Of a stretch of 33,502 nucleotides of DNA, positions 8,301 through 15,933 are shown piece by piece. Origin of the DNA: Parvibaculum sp. (lineage in GTDB: Bacteria > Pseudomonadota > Alphaproteobacteria > Parvibaculales > Parvibaculaceae); NCBI GenBank assembly GCA_014359855.1, contig JACIYQ010000215.1:1-33502 (forward strand), written 5' to 3'. Numbering within the stretch: the stretch's first letter is position 1; every line of letters starts with the position of its first letter. The position numbers and the translations under genes were made by a program. Under the pieces are notes generated by a model, which worked only from the letters and a program-made list of their open reading frames with translations, ran no database searches and was not told the origin of the DNA.

Positions 8301-11300
8301 TCCACCTGGACCAACTCAGGTTTCCTCAATGTCGGCCATTCCGGCACCGGCACGCTCGGCATCACGGACGGCGGCACGGTCTCGAACGCCACCAGCTATA
8401 TCGGCTATTTCACCGGCGGCACCGGCGAAGTCACGGTTTCCGGCGCGGATTCCACCTGGACCAACAGCAGCAACCTCACTGTCGGCAATTCCGGCACCGG
8501 CACGCTCGGCATCACGGACGGCGGCACGGTTAAGGTCGGCGGTGGCGCCGGCACGGTGAGGATCGCCGATCAGGCCGGTTCCACCGGCACATTGAACATC
8601 GGCGCCGCCTCGGGCGATGCGGCGGTTGCCGCCGGCACGCTCGATGCCGCCTCTGTCGCCTTCGGCGCCGGCACCGGCACGCTGGTCTTCAATCACATGG
8701 ATAGCGATTACCTCTTCGCCGCCGGCATTTCCGGCAATGGCGAAGTCCGCCAATTGGCCGGCACGACGATCCTGACCGGAGCGAACAGCTGGTCGGGCGG
8801 CACCACGGTTTCCGGCGGCACGCTCAAGGGCAGCACGGCAAGCCTTGTGGGCGATATTGCCATCACCGGCGGCACAGTCGAATTCGACCAGGCTTCGGCT
8901 GGCGCCTTCACCGGCGAGATTACCGGCACGGGCAGGCTTGTGAAGAGCGGCGAGGGCGAAACCGTCTTTTCCGGCAGCGGAATCGAGGCCGATTATTTCT
9001 ATGTCCGCGGTATGGGCACCGTGCTCGACGGCGTCGCCGTCGACATTGCCAACCGCCTCGATATTTCCAATCAACTCGAGTCGGGCGGGACGACCGATGC
9101 CGGCCTGACGATCCGGGGCGGTGCGAATGTCACAAGCGGCCAAGGCAGCATCGGCGACATCGGCAATTTCGAAGCCGCCGTCACAGTGTCGGGCGCGGGC
9201 AGCACCTGGACGATTGGCGAGGCGATCGTTCCCACTTCCTTCTCCGTCTCAGGCGAGGGCGCGGCCAGCCTTCTTGTGGAAGACGGCGGTAAAGTGGATG
9301 TGATCGGCACGGCCGATGTGTTTTCGAGGAATGACGGGCCTGCCTCCTCCGTCACCGTGACGGGCGGGAATTCCGCTTTCGATGTTTCCGGCCTTCTCGC
9401 CATCGGCAGCGGCGGCACGGGCGAACTCACCGTCTCCAATGGCGGGTCCGTGCACAGCGGCAGCGCCGAGGTCGGCGTCCTGTCGCCCAGAACCGGCATC
9501 GTCACCATTACAGGTACCGGATCGGAATGGCTGGTCGATGGAAGCAGCCTCGTGCTCGGCGGCAATAACGGCAATGCTCCCGGCACCGGCCATCTGACGC
9601 TCGCCGATGACGGCCTGCTCCGGGTCGGCGGCGGAACGGGCACGCTTCATGCGGCGCTCGGCGACGGCTCCACCGCGCGCATCAATATCGGCGCGGCGGA
9701 AGGTGAGGATGCAGCGGCGGCAGGTACCCTCGATCTCGGCACCATCGCTTTCGACACGGATGGTGGCGGCGACGGAAGGCTTCTCTTCAATCACACCGCG
9801 ACGGACTACCTCTTCGGCGCTCTTCTCGAAGGCGCGGGCACCGTCTCTCATCTCGCGGGCGTGACCACCTTCACCGGCCTCAGCACCGCCTTTACCGGCA
9901 CGACCTTCGTCGATGCGGGGGCGCTGATCGTCAACGGCCTTCTCGGCGGCACGCTCGATGTCGGCGCGGGCCTGCTCGGCGGCTCCGGCACGGTCGGCAC
10001 CACCGCGCTTGGCGCCGGCGCCATCTTCGCGCCCGGCAATTCGATCGGCACACTGAATGTCTCGGGCGACCTCCTTTTCGGTTCTCTCTCGATCTACGAG
10101 GTCGAGCTCGACGATGGCGGCAATACGCCCGGCGTCAACAACGACTTCATCGACGTCGTGGGCGCATTGACCATCGACAGCGGCGCATCGGTCTCGGTCA
10201 GGCCCGAAAACGGCACCGACGACGGCTCCACCTACACGCCCGGCCTCGTCTACACGATCCTTTCCGCGGCAAACGGTATCACCGGCGCTTTCGATGCGGT
10301 GACGGCGAGTTTCGCCTTCCTCACACCGTCGCTCGACTACGACGCCAACAATGTCTATCTGACCCTCGACATCGTGGCGGATTTTCAGGATGTCGCGCAA
10401 ACGCCGAACCAGCAGGGCGTGGCGAACACGGTCCAGACCTTCGGCCCCGGCAATACGCTTTACGACGGGCTTCTCGGTCTGACGGAGGATCAGGCGCGCT
10501 CTGCATTCAATTCGCTCTCGGGCGAGGCCCATGCCAGTGCTTCAACGTCGCCGCTTCCGGGCATGCAGCAGATTCGCCAGCAGATTCTCGATCGCCTCGC
10601 CCGGATCTTCGGCGGCGGCTTTGGCGGCTTCGGCTCGGCCGCGGCGAAACAGGCGCCGGCGGCCGGCGATGCACCGGCGCCGGGACATGCGGTCTGGGGC
10701 CAGCTTTTCGGATCATGGGGCAAGACCGACGGCAATGCCGTCTCCGCCGCGATCGACCGCGACAGCTACGGCTTCATCGGCGGCGCCGACCGCGAGATCG
10801 CGCCGGGCGTCCATGCGGGTGTCGCTCTCGGTTACAGCCGCTCGACCTGGGACGTTTCTGCGCGGTCCTCGTCCGGCGACAGCGACAATTTCCACATCGC
10901 CGGTTATGCCGGTACGGCGCTCGGCGCCGTCGATCTCAAGGGCGTTGTCAGCTACGCCTATGGCCGCGCCGATACCGACCGCACCGTGATCGTTGGTGTA
11001 CTGACGAATGAGCTGTCGGCCAGCTACGCGACCCATACGTTCCAGGCCGGTATCGAGGCCGGTTACGACCTCGATATGGGCCCCGTCGTGCTGACGCCTT
11101 TCGCCGGCCTCGCCGGCGTCCATGTCGAGACCGAGGACTTCACCGAGACCGGCGGTCCGGCCGCGCTGACCTTCGCCTCCACCGGCAACACCACCGGCGT
11201 CACCACGCTCGGCCTGCGCGCCCGTCATCAGGCGGGCAGCGTCGGGCTGACCGGCGCCGCCGCCTGGCGCCATGCCTTCGGCGATGTCGAGCCCACCTCG

Positions 11301-11498
11301 CGCGCCGCCTTCGCCTCGTCCCCCGCCGCCACCTTCGCGGTCAGGGGTGCGCCGCTTGTGCGCGATGCATTGGCGGTGGAAGGCGGATTTGAGGCGCGCA
11401 TCGATCGGGCGGCAACGCTCTCGTTCGGATACTCCGGGGAATACTCATCCGATACGCGCGATCACGCGCTCATGGCGGAGCTGCGCGTCGAGTTTTAG
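5400..11498 (+). CDS. Very large type Va autotransporter with tandem-repeat passenger
   Basis: A 2032-residue outer-membrane protein. Residues 1-21 (MNRFYRHIWSKTLGQAIVVPE) form an extended signal peptide region; a hydrophobic core follows, with probable cleavage after AIA56. The passenger (~57-1740) is Gly/Thr/Ser-rich beta-helix sequence. Residues ~300-580 hold autotransporter-associated beta-strand repeats such as GTLTLTGANSWTGGTTISGG. Residues ~583-1037 hold ten near-identical ~50-residue units of the T5SS/PEP-CTERM-associated type (TLGITGGGTVSN, TVDGADSTWTNS). More diverged repeats continue to ~1600. After a linker (FNSLSGEAHASA) comes a ~269-residue autotransporter barrel (from WGQLFGSWGKTDG) ending in the outer-membrane signature LRVEF. 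No protease or lipase motif was seen, so adhesion or aggregation is likely. The start at 5400 follows AGGGGGAAA; an upstream in-frame ATG at 5283 would spoil the signal peptide. Confidence 0.92.
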   Translation: MNRFYRHIWSKTLGQAIVVPECAGGGAGRKAGRRRGGSLVALALILATAPGSGAIADTAWTNAGGDGDWHNAANWSNGVPSNTGNRAYITGPGTATISQAASGENWTRVGYGGGNSGAISVGDGGSLTAGCCFYLGANGGTGTMTVSGTGTVTTPDIFMVGDYGSTGHLTIENGGTVNSGSNTFVGRWDGSTGFATVTGQDSVWNTSWNLTLAGESPSSATAYGELTISDGGLVRVNSGNSALRIGYAADSTGLLNIGAAEGNLAAAAGMLQASSAVFGAGNSSIVFNHTDPGYIFSTPISGNGEVRQLAGTTSLTGSNSWSGSTVVEGGVLRAGGASGLSGNATYEVNGGTLDLNDFNLSMSALSGTGGEVDLGSASLAAGSGNTDTSFAGVIKGTGGFEKTGTGTLTLTGANSWTGGTTISGGMLAGNTTSLVGDILNNATLAFDQSVDGSFSGAVSGTGSLVKLGNGVLTLTGTNSYGGGTTVSAGTLRAGNATAFVAGTAYTVNGGTLDFNDFSRTIAALSGTGGTVDLGSATLTVDQSVNTVFAGAIGGSGGLVKSGAGTLSLTGASVWTGNTSVDAGTLGITDGGTVSNTFGYIGASAGGTGEVTVDGADSIWTNSGELIVGLSGTGTLGITGGGTVSNTTGYIGNYATGTGEVTVDGAGSTWTNSGDLNVGRFGTGTLGITGGGGVSNTFARIGTTAGGTGEVTVDGADSAWTNSSYLTVGYLGTGTLGIAGGGTVSNTSGIIGSDSGTGEVTVSGADSTWTNSNNLNVGSSGTGTLGIAGGGTVSNTIGTVGHTAGSTGGVTVDGAGSTWTNSNNLVVGNSGTGTLGIAGGGMVSNTIGLIGRNSGGTGDVTVDGADSTWTNSDQLIVGNSGTGTLGITGGGRVSNTSEGYIGASAGGTGEVTVSGAGSTWTNSDELYVGAYGTGTLGITGGGTVSNTWQSYIGAWAGSTGDVTVDGADSTWTNSGFLNVGHSGTGTLGITDGGTVSNATSYIGYFTGGTGEVTVSGADSTWTNSSNLTVGNSGTGTLGITDGGTVKVGGGAGTVRIADQAGSTGTLNIGAASGDAAVAAGTLDAASVAFGAGTGTLVFNHMDSDYLFAAGISGNGEVRQLAGTTILTGANSWSGGTTVSGGTLKGSTASLVGDIAITGGTVEFDQASAGAFTGEITGTGRLVKSGEGETVFSGSGIEADYFYVRGMGTVLDGVAVDIANRLDISNQLESGGTTDAGLTIRGGANVTSGQGSIGDIGNFEAAVTVSGAGSTWTIGEAIVPTSFSVSGEGAASLLVEDGGKVDVIGTADVFSRNDGPASSVTVTGGNSAFDVSGLLAIGSGGTGELTVSNGGSVHSGSAEVGVLSPRTGIVTITGTGSEWLVDGSSLVLGGNNGNAPGTGHLTLADDGLLRVGGGTGTLHAALGDGSTARINIGAAEGEDAAAAGTLDLGTIAFDTDGGGDGRLLFNHTATDYLFGALLEGAGTVSHLAGVTTFTGLSTAFTGTTFVDAGALIVNGLLGGTLDVGAGLLGGSGTVGTTALGAGAIFAPGNSIGTLNVSGDLLFGSLSIYEVELDDGGNTPGVNNDFIDVVGALTIDSGASVSVRPENGTDDGSTYTPGLVYTILSAANGITGAFDAVTASFAFLTPSLDYDANNVYLTLDIVADFQDVAQTPNQQGVANTVQTFGPGNTLYDGLLGLTEDQARSAFNSLSGEAHASASTSPLPGMQQIRQQILDRLARIFGGGFGGFGSAAAKQAPAAGDAPAPGHAVWGQLFGSWGKTDGNAVSAAIDRDSYGFIGGADREIAPGVHAGVALGYSRSTWDVSARSSSGDSDNFHIAGYAGTALGAVDLKGVVSYAYGRADTDRTVIVGVLTNELSASYATHTFQAGIEAGYDLDMGPVVLTPFAGLAGVHVETEDFTETGGPAALTFASTGNTTGVTTLGLRARHQAGSVGLTGAAAWRHAFGDVEPTSRAAFASSPAATFAVRGAPLVRDALAVEGGFEARIDRAATLSFGYSGEYSSDTRDHALMAELRVEF
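7146..8510 (+). repeat. Tandem ~150-bp coding repeats in the autotransporter
   Basis: The 10-mer GCTCGGCATC recurs at 7151, 7301, 7451, 7601, 7748, 7898, 8048, 8201, 8354 and 8504. The intervals are 147, 150 or 153 bp, always multiples of three. Each unit encodes about 50 residues and shares long stretches such as TCCACCTGGACCAACAGC. Units differ mainly at short positions after GTCTCGAACAC and before GTCGGC. The array could grow or shrink in frame by recombination or slippage. Confidence 0.95.
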
Positions 11499-11522
11499 GC
11501 CGTAAACTCATGAACGGGGTTC

Positions 11523-11670
11523 GCAAATCGGTTGTGTCGCGATTTGAATTTCCTGAAGGGGGATCTGGATGGCACGTTACGATCTGAGCGATTTCGAGTG
11601 GTCTGTGATCGAGCCGGTGCTTCCCCCCGGAAGTCCCGGGGTGTTCCTCGGGTGGATGACAGGCTGAACT
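11523..11670 (+). pseudogene. IS5-family transposase N-terminal relic
   Basis: An ATG at 11569, preceded by GAAGGGGGATC, begins MARYDLSDFEWSVIEPVLP, the standard start of IS5/IS427-type transposases. A frameshift in the C6 run near 11624 moves the match to another frame reading KSRGVPRVDDRLN, after which similarity stops near 11670. The DDE catalytic residues are all missing. Just upstream a small inverted repeat (CAAATCG 11524-11530, CGATTTG 11540-11546) may belong to the element's left end. It lies 70 bp behind the autotransporter stop and is inactive. Confidence 0.7.
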
Positions 11671-12200
11671 TGCCCCCAACCCTGGACCGGCCGGTCCTTC
11701 TCAGGCTTTTCAAGCGCACTCCTCCCATACCTTCATCAAGGGAGCGGATGCCGGATCGTGACCCTTCACACACCGCGCAACCGGAAGCTTGAGCTTCTCG
11801 ACGAGGTGATATCTCTGAAGGTTCACTCGTCGTTCTCCCAAGCTTCGCAATACCGGCTTGGCTGGAATAACGGGAGCGAGAGCGTTTCCAGTCGGTGCGG
11901 TGCGTCGGTGCGCGCATTGGCCGGATAGCTGCAGGTGCTGCAGACACCCGTCCGAGATTCTCTGGAAACCTTACGGGGGCTTGAAAATCGCGGTCGGTGG
12001 GCGATCCCCTGTTGGGGGGGGGCGGCCCACTTCCCTCTCCCCTGTTCCCCAGCCAGCCATCGCCCGGAATAGTTGCGTCTCCCCGCCTTTACCGCGCCGC
12101 TCAGGCTGCTACACTCCTCCCAACTGAAAAATATGGGGAATCCGGTCGAAGCGCGGCCCGCCTCTGGCGGTTGGCATGTGCTTCCCGGGTCTGAGAGATA
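11671..12200. other. Gene-poor stretch between IS5 relic and the Ppx/GppA gene
   Basis: I find no convincing gene or RNA here. Short structures are a 14-bp perfect palindrome GGACCGGCCGGTCC (11684-11697) and a run of nine G (12014-12022). Frames on both strands have no recognisable protein and lack ribosome sites. The last ~80 bases presumably contain the promoter of the following gene, but no clear -35/-10 pair stands out. Confidence 0.5.
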
Positions 12201-13571
12201 GTGCACCATAAGGGTGACGACGGCATGGCGGGCCCTGGCGGGGCCCCTGCCGCTCAAGAGGGCCTGCCGCAGGCTCCATCCGCCGCGAAGAATTCGGCCC
12301 TACCGCAGGGAGGGGCTGAAGACGCGCAACCGCGCGGTGCCCGGGATACCGGGGACGGGATCGTACCGCCCCGCAAGTCGCGCAGGCGCGGCCGCCGGGG
12401 CAGGGGGCGCCGCAAGGAAGAAGCCCGCAAGGAAGCAGCCGCGGCCAACCCCGAGCCGAAGCCTTTCCGGAAATCCCCTCAAAAACCGTCGGGCCAAAAG
12501 CCGTCGAGCCGAAATCTGTCCAAAAGGCCGGGTGCCGCCGACAAGCTCTATGCCGCGCTCGATCTCGGCACCAACAATTGCCGTCTTCTGATTGCCCGCC
12601 CGTCGCCGGAAGGCTTCAAGGTCGTCGACGCCTATTCCCGCATCGTCCGTCTGGGAGAGGGGCTCGCCAGCACAGGCGCGCTAGGCGAGGCGGCCATGAA
12701 GCGGGCAATCGACGCGCTGCGCATCTGCGCGGAGAAGATGGAGCGCCGTGGCGTTATCCGCTCGCGCACCATCGCGACAGCGGCCTGCCGCACGGCGGAT
12801 AATGGCGCGGATTTCATAGAGCGCGTGAAAAGGGAGACGGGCCTCTCGCTTGAAGTCGTCTCGACCGAGGACGAAGCGCGCCTCGCCGTTGCGGGCTGCG
12901 CACCGCTTCTCGACAAGGCGTGCAGCTCCGCGCTCGTCTTCGATATCGGCGGCGGTTCCACGGAGCTCATCTGGGTGCGCATGGACGGAGAAAATGGCGC
13001 CCGCCCCGTCATCGCGGACTGGACGTCGCTGCCCTGCGGTGTCGTAACGCTCGCCGAACGCCATGGTGGCGTCGAGGTGCCGGAAGATACATATGCGCGC
13101 ATGGTGGGCGAGGTGAGCGGCCAGCTCAGCCCCTTCCTGGACCGGGTGAAGGACGGCACCGGAGGCGACGCATCGAATTTCCACCTGCTAGGCACCTCCG
13201 GCACGGTCACCACCATCGCGGGCGTCCATCTGGGCCTCAGCCGCTATGATCGCACGCGAGTGGATGGCGTCTGGATTTCGCCGGATGACGTTCAGTGTGT
13301 CACCAGGGCTCTTCTCGCGATGGATTATGGCAGCCGCGCGGCGCACCCTTGCGTCGGGCAGGAGCGGGCGGACCTCGTGCTTGCCGGCTGCGCCATTTTC
13401 GAGGCGATTGCCCTCGCCTGGCCGGCCGACCGGTTGCGCGTTGCCGATCGCGGCCTGCGCGAAGGTATCCTTCTTTCCCTCATGGAGGCCGATGCCTCCC
13501 GGCGCAGGTGCCGCCGCCGGAAACGGCGCCGTAGATCGAGCCCGGACGCCGGCGGCAATGGAACGATGTGA
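12201..13571 (+). CDS. Ppx/GppA family phosphatase with polybasic extensions
   Basis: A 456-residue member of the exopolyphosphatase/guanosine-pentaphosphatase family, which has an actin-like ATPase fold. The catalytic core starts near residue 117 with ALDLGTNNCRLLIA (D121), then FDIGGGSTELIW (D248 region) and LLGTSGTVTTIAG. It may hydrolyse polyphosphate or (p)ppGpp; the core alone cannot decide. The first ~115 residues are low-complexity and very basic (KSRRRGRRGRGRRKEEARK), and the C terminus carries RRRCRRRKRRRRSS. The start is GTG at 12201; an ATG at 12225 is equally plausible. The stop overlaps the next gene's region (GTGA at 13568), so it is probably co-transcribed and translationally coupled with rlmE. 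Confidence 0.88.
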   Translation: MHHKGDDGMAGPGGAPAAQEGLPQAPSAAKNSALPQGGAEDAQPRGARDTGDGIVPPRKSRRRGRRGRGRRKEEARKEAAAANPEPKPFRKSPQKPSGQKPSSRNLSKRPGAADKLYAALDLGTNNCRLLIARPSPEGFKVVDAYSRIVRLGEGLASTGALGEAAMKRAIDALRICAEKMERRGVIRSRTIATAACRTADNGADFIERVKRETGLSLEVVSTEDEARLAVAGCAPLLDKACSSALVFDIGGGSTELIWVRMDGENGARPVIADWTSLPCGVVTLAERHGGVEVPEDTYARMVGEVSGQLSPFLDRVKDGTGGDASNFHLLGTSGTVTTIAGVHLGLSRYDRTRVDGVWISPDDVQCVTRALLAMDYGSRAAHPCVGQERADLVLAGCAIFEAIALAWPADRLRVADRGLREGILLSLMEADASRRRCRRRKRRRRSSPDAGGNGTM

Positions 13572-13573
13572 CG

Positions 13574-14329
13574 ATGGCAGATGACCGCAAGAGCAAGGGT
13601 AAGGGTGGCAAGAGCGCTGGTGACGGCGGCGCGCGCGCGCTGAAGGTGCGCGTGAAGACGGCGCGCAAACGCACCACATCGTCGACCCGCTGGCTGCAGC
13701 GCCAGTTGAACGATCCCTATGTCCACGCCGCCAAACGCGAGGGCTATCGCTCCCGCGCCGCCTTCAAGCTTGCCGAGATCGACGACAAATATCGCCTCCT
13801 GAAGCCGGGTGCGCGCGTGGTGGACCTCGGCTGCGCTCCCGGCGGCTGGTGCCAGGTAGCGGTCGCGCGGGCAAAGGCAGCAAGCGAGGACGGAAGCCGG
13901 GGCCGCGTCATCGGGCTCGACTACCTGGAAACCGAGTCGGTGCCGGGCGCGACCATCCTCCAGCTCAACTTTCTGGACGAGGGCGCGGACGACCGGGTGA
14001 AGGAACTGCTCGCGGGCGAAGCCGATCTCGTGCTCTCCGACATGGCCGCCCCCACCACCGGCCACAAGCAGACCGACCATATGCGCATCATGCATCTCTG
14101 CGAGATCGCGGCGCATTTTGCGGTTGAGGTGCTCGCCCCGGGCGGGGCCTTTCTGGCCAAGGTCTTGCGGGGCGGAACGGAGAACGAGCTTCTCACTCTC
14201 CTCAAGCAGCACTTCAAGACCGTCCGCCATGTGAAGCCGAAGGCAAGCCGGGCCGATTCGGCGGAGATGTACGTGCTCGCCCAAGGCTTTAAGGGACGTT
14301 CCGGAAGTGAAGCCGAAGACCTCGCGTGA
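13574..14329 (+). CDS. rlmE: 23S rRNA (uridine-2'-O)-methyltransferase RlmE/FtsJ
   Basis: A 251-residue SAM-dependent enzyme that methylates the 2'-O of the A-loop uridine (U2552 in E. coli) of 23S rRNA in the large ribosomal subunit. The SAM-binding loop is VVDLGCAPGGWCQVA. The K-D-K-E catalytic tetrad is visible as K65 (AAFKLAE), D156 (LSDMAAPTT), K196 (FLAKVLRGG) and E231 (SAEMYVLA). The N terminus has ~45 extra basic residues compared with the 209-residue E. coli protein, as is common in alphaproteobacteria. A GTG at 13568 overlapping the upstream stop is the alternative start. Confidence 0.95.
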   Translation: MADDRKSKGKGGKSAGDGGARALKVRVKTARKRTTSSTRWLQRQLNDPYVHAAKREGYRSRAAFKLAEIDDKYRLLKPGARVVDLGCAPGGWCQVAVARAKAASEDGSRGRVIGLDYLETESVPGATILQLNFLDEGADDRVKELLAGEADLVLSDMAAPTTGHKQTDHMRIMHLCEIAAHFAVEVLAPGGAFLAKVLRGGTENELLTLLKQHFKTVRHVKPKASRADSAEMYVLAQGFKGRSGSEAEDLA

Positions 14330-14441
14330 TTATTTCGCAACCGCGGCATACTGCCCTTTGCTTTCCCGCATATAGGTGTTAAAAGCCAGCGCCAACACAG
14401 CATAGGGTGGTCGGCTCTTAACGGCCCAGGAGGTTGGCAGC

Positions 14442-15905
14442 ATGATCCGTGAAGCATTGACGTTCGACGACGTTCTCCTGCTGCCTGCTGCCTCCACGGT
14501 CCTGCCCACGCAAGCCGACACGCGCACCCGCCTGACCCGTACGATACAGCTCGGCATTCCCATCATTTCCGCCGCCATGGACACGGTCACGGAAGCTCGC
14601 CTGGCCATCGCCATGGCGCAGGCGGGCGGCATCGGTGTCCTCCACCGCAACATGTCGCCCGAGGCGCAGGCCGAGCAGGTCCGCCAGGTGAAGAAGTTCG
14701 AAAGCGGCATGGTGGTGAACCCCGTCACCATCGGCCCCGACGCGACGCTCTCCGAAGCCCTCTCCGAAATGCAGCGCCACGGCATTTCGGGCATCCCCGT
14801 GGTCGAGCCCGATACCGGCAAGCTCGTCGGCATCCTCACCAACCGCGACGTCCGCTTCGCCAGCAATCCGAAGGAACCTGTCCGCAATCTGATGACGAAG
14901 GAAGGCCTCATTACAGTGGCCGATGGCGTCAGCCAGGAAGAGGCGAAGCGCCTCCTGCACAAGCACCGGATCGAAAAGCTCCTTGTGGTGGACGATGCCT
15001 ATCGCTGCATCGGCCTCATCACCGTGAAGGACATCGAGAAGGCGCAGCTGCATCCCAATGCCGCCAAGGACGAGCAGGGCCGTCTCCGCGTCGCTGCCGC
15101 AACCACCGTTGGCGACGAGGGCTATGGCCGCTCGGAAGCGTTGATCGCCGCTGGCGCGGATGTGATCGTGGTCGATACCGCGCATGGCCATTCCGCCCGC
15201 GTCGCCGAGGCCGTGACGCGGATCAAGAAGCTCTCCAACAAGACGCAGGTCATCGCCGGCAACGTCGCGACCGCGAGCGCCGCCATGTCGCTCATCGACG
15301 CGGGCGCGGATGCGATCAAGGTCGGCATCGGCCCCGGCTCCATCTGCACCACGCGCATCGTTGCGGGCGTCGGCGTGCCGCAGCTCACCGCGATCATGGA
15401 TGTGGTGGAAGCCGCGCGCAAAAACGACACGCCGGTCATCGCCGATGGCGGCATCAAGTTCTCGGGCGATCTCGCCAAGGCGATTGCCGCGGGTGCCGAT
15501 TGCGCCATGCTCGGCTCGCTCTTCGCGGGCACCGAGGAAAGCCCCGGCGAGGTCTTCCTCTTCCAGGGCCGCAGCTACAAGTCCTACCGGGGCATGGGCT
15601 CCGTCGGCGCCATGGCCGTCGGCTCTGCCGACCGTTACTTCCAGCAGGACGTGAAGGATTCGCTCAAGCTCGTGCCGGAAGGCATTGAAGGACAAGTGCC
15701 TTACAAGGGCCCGGTCGGCAACGTGATCCATCAGCTCGTTGGAGGGTTGCGCGCCGCAATGGGATACACCGGCAACGCCACCGTGAAGGACTTCCAGCAG
15801 AATGCGGAATTCGTGCGCATCTCGTCGGCAAGCCTGCGCGAGAGCCATGTCCACGATGTGACCATCACGCGCGAAGCGCCCAACTATCCCGGCGGTGGCA
15901 ACTGA
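14442..15905 (+). CDS. guaB: Inosine-5'-monophosphate dehydrogenase
   Basis: A 487-residue enzyme that oxidises IMP to XMP with NAD+, the committed step of guanine nucleotide synthesis in the cytoplasm. It opens with the typical TFDDVLLLPAAS. The two CBS domains (about residues 95-205) lie between barrel halves. The active-site loop GPGSICTTRIVAGVG places the catalytic cysteine at C302. The phosphate-binding DGGIKFSGD and the flap RGMGSVGAM are intact. A consensus AGGAGG lies 8 bases before the ATG. The 112-bp gap from rlmE probably holds its own promoter. The next two steps' gene guaA lies ~2 kb downstream on the same strand. Confidence 0.97.
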   Translation: MIREALTFDDVLLLPAASTVLPTQADTRTRLTRTIQLGIPIISAAMDTVTEARLAIAMAQAGGIGVLHRNMSPEAQAEQVRQVKKFESGMVVNPVTIGPDATLSEALSEMQRHGISGIPVVEPDTGKLVGILTNRDVRFASNPKEPVRNLMTKEGLITVADGVSQEEAKRLLHKHRIEKLLVVDDAYRCIGLITVKDIEKAQLHPNAAKDEQGRLRVAAATTVGDEGYGRSEALIAAGADVIVVDTAHGHSARVAEAVTRIKKLSNKTQVIAGNVATASAAMSLIDAGADAIKVGIGPGSICTTRIVAGVGVPQLTAIMDVVEAARKNDTPVIADGGIKFSGDLAKAIAAGADCAMLGSLFAGTEESPGEVFLFQGRSYKSYRGMGSVGAMAVGSADRYFQQDVKDSLKLVPEGIEGQVPYKGPVGNVIHQLVGGLRAAMGYTGNATVKDFQQNAEFVRISSASLRESHVHDVTITREAPNYPGGGN

Positions 15906-15933
15906 CTGCCGGCCTGACACCGGGTGACGCAAG

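Noticed and set aside
7146..8510. CRISPR-like regular spacing
   Set aside because: Period (~150 bp), high similarity across whole units and an uninterrupted coding frame show it is a protein repeat, not repeats with unique spacers.
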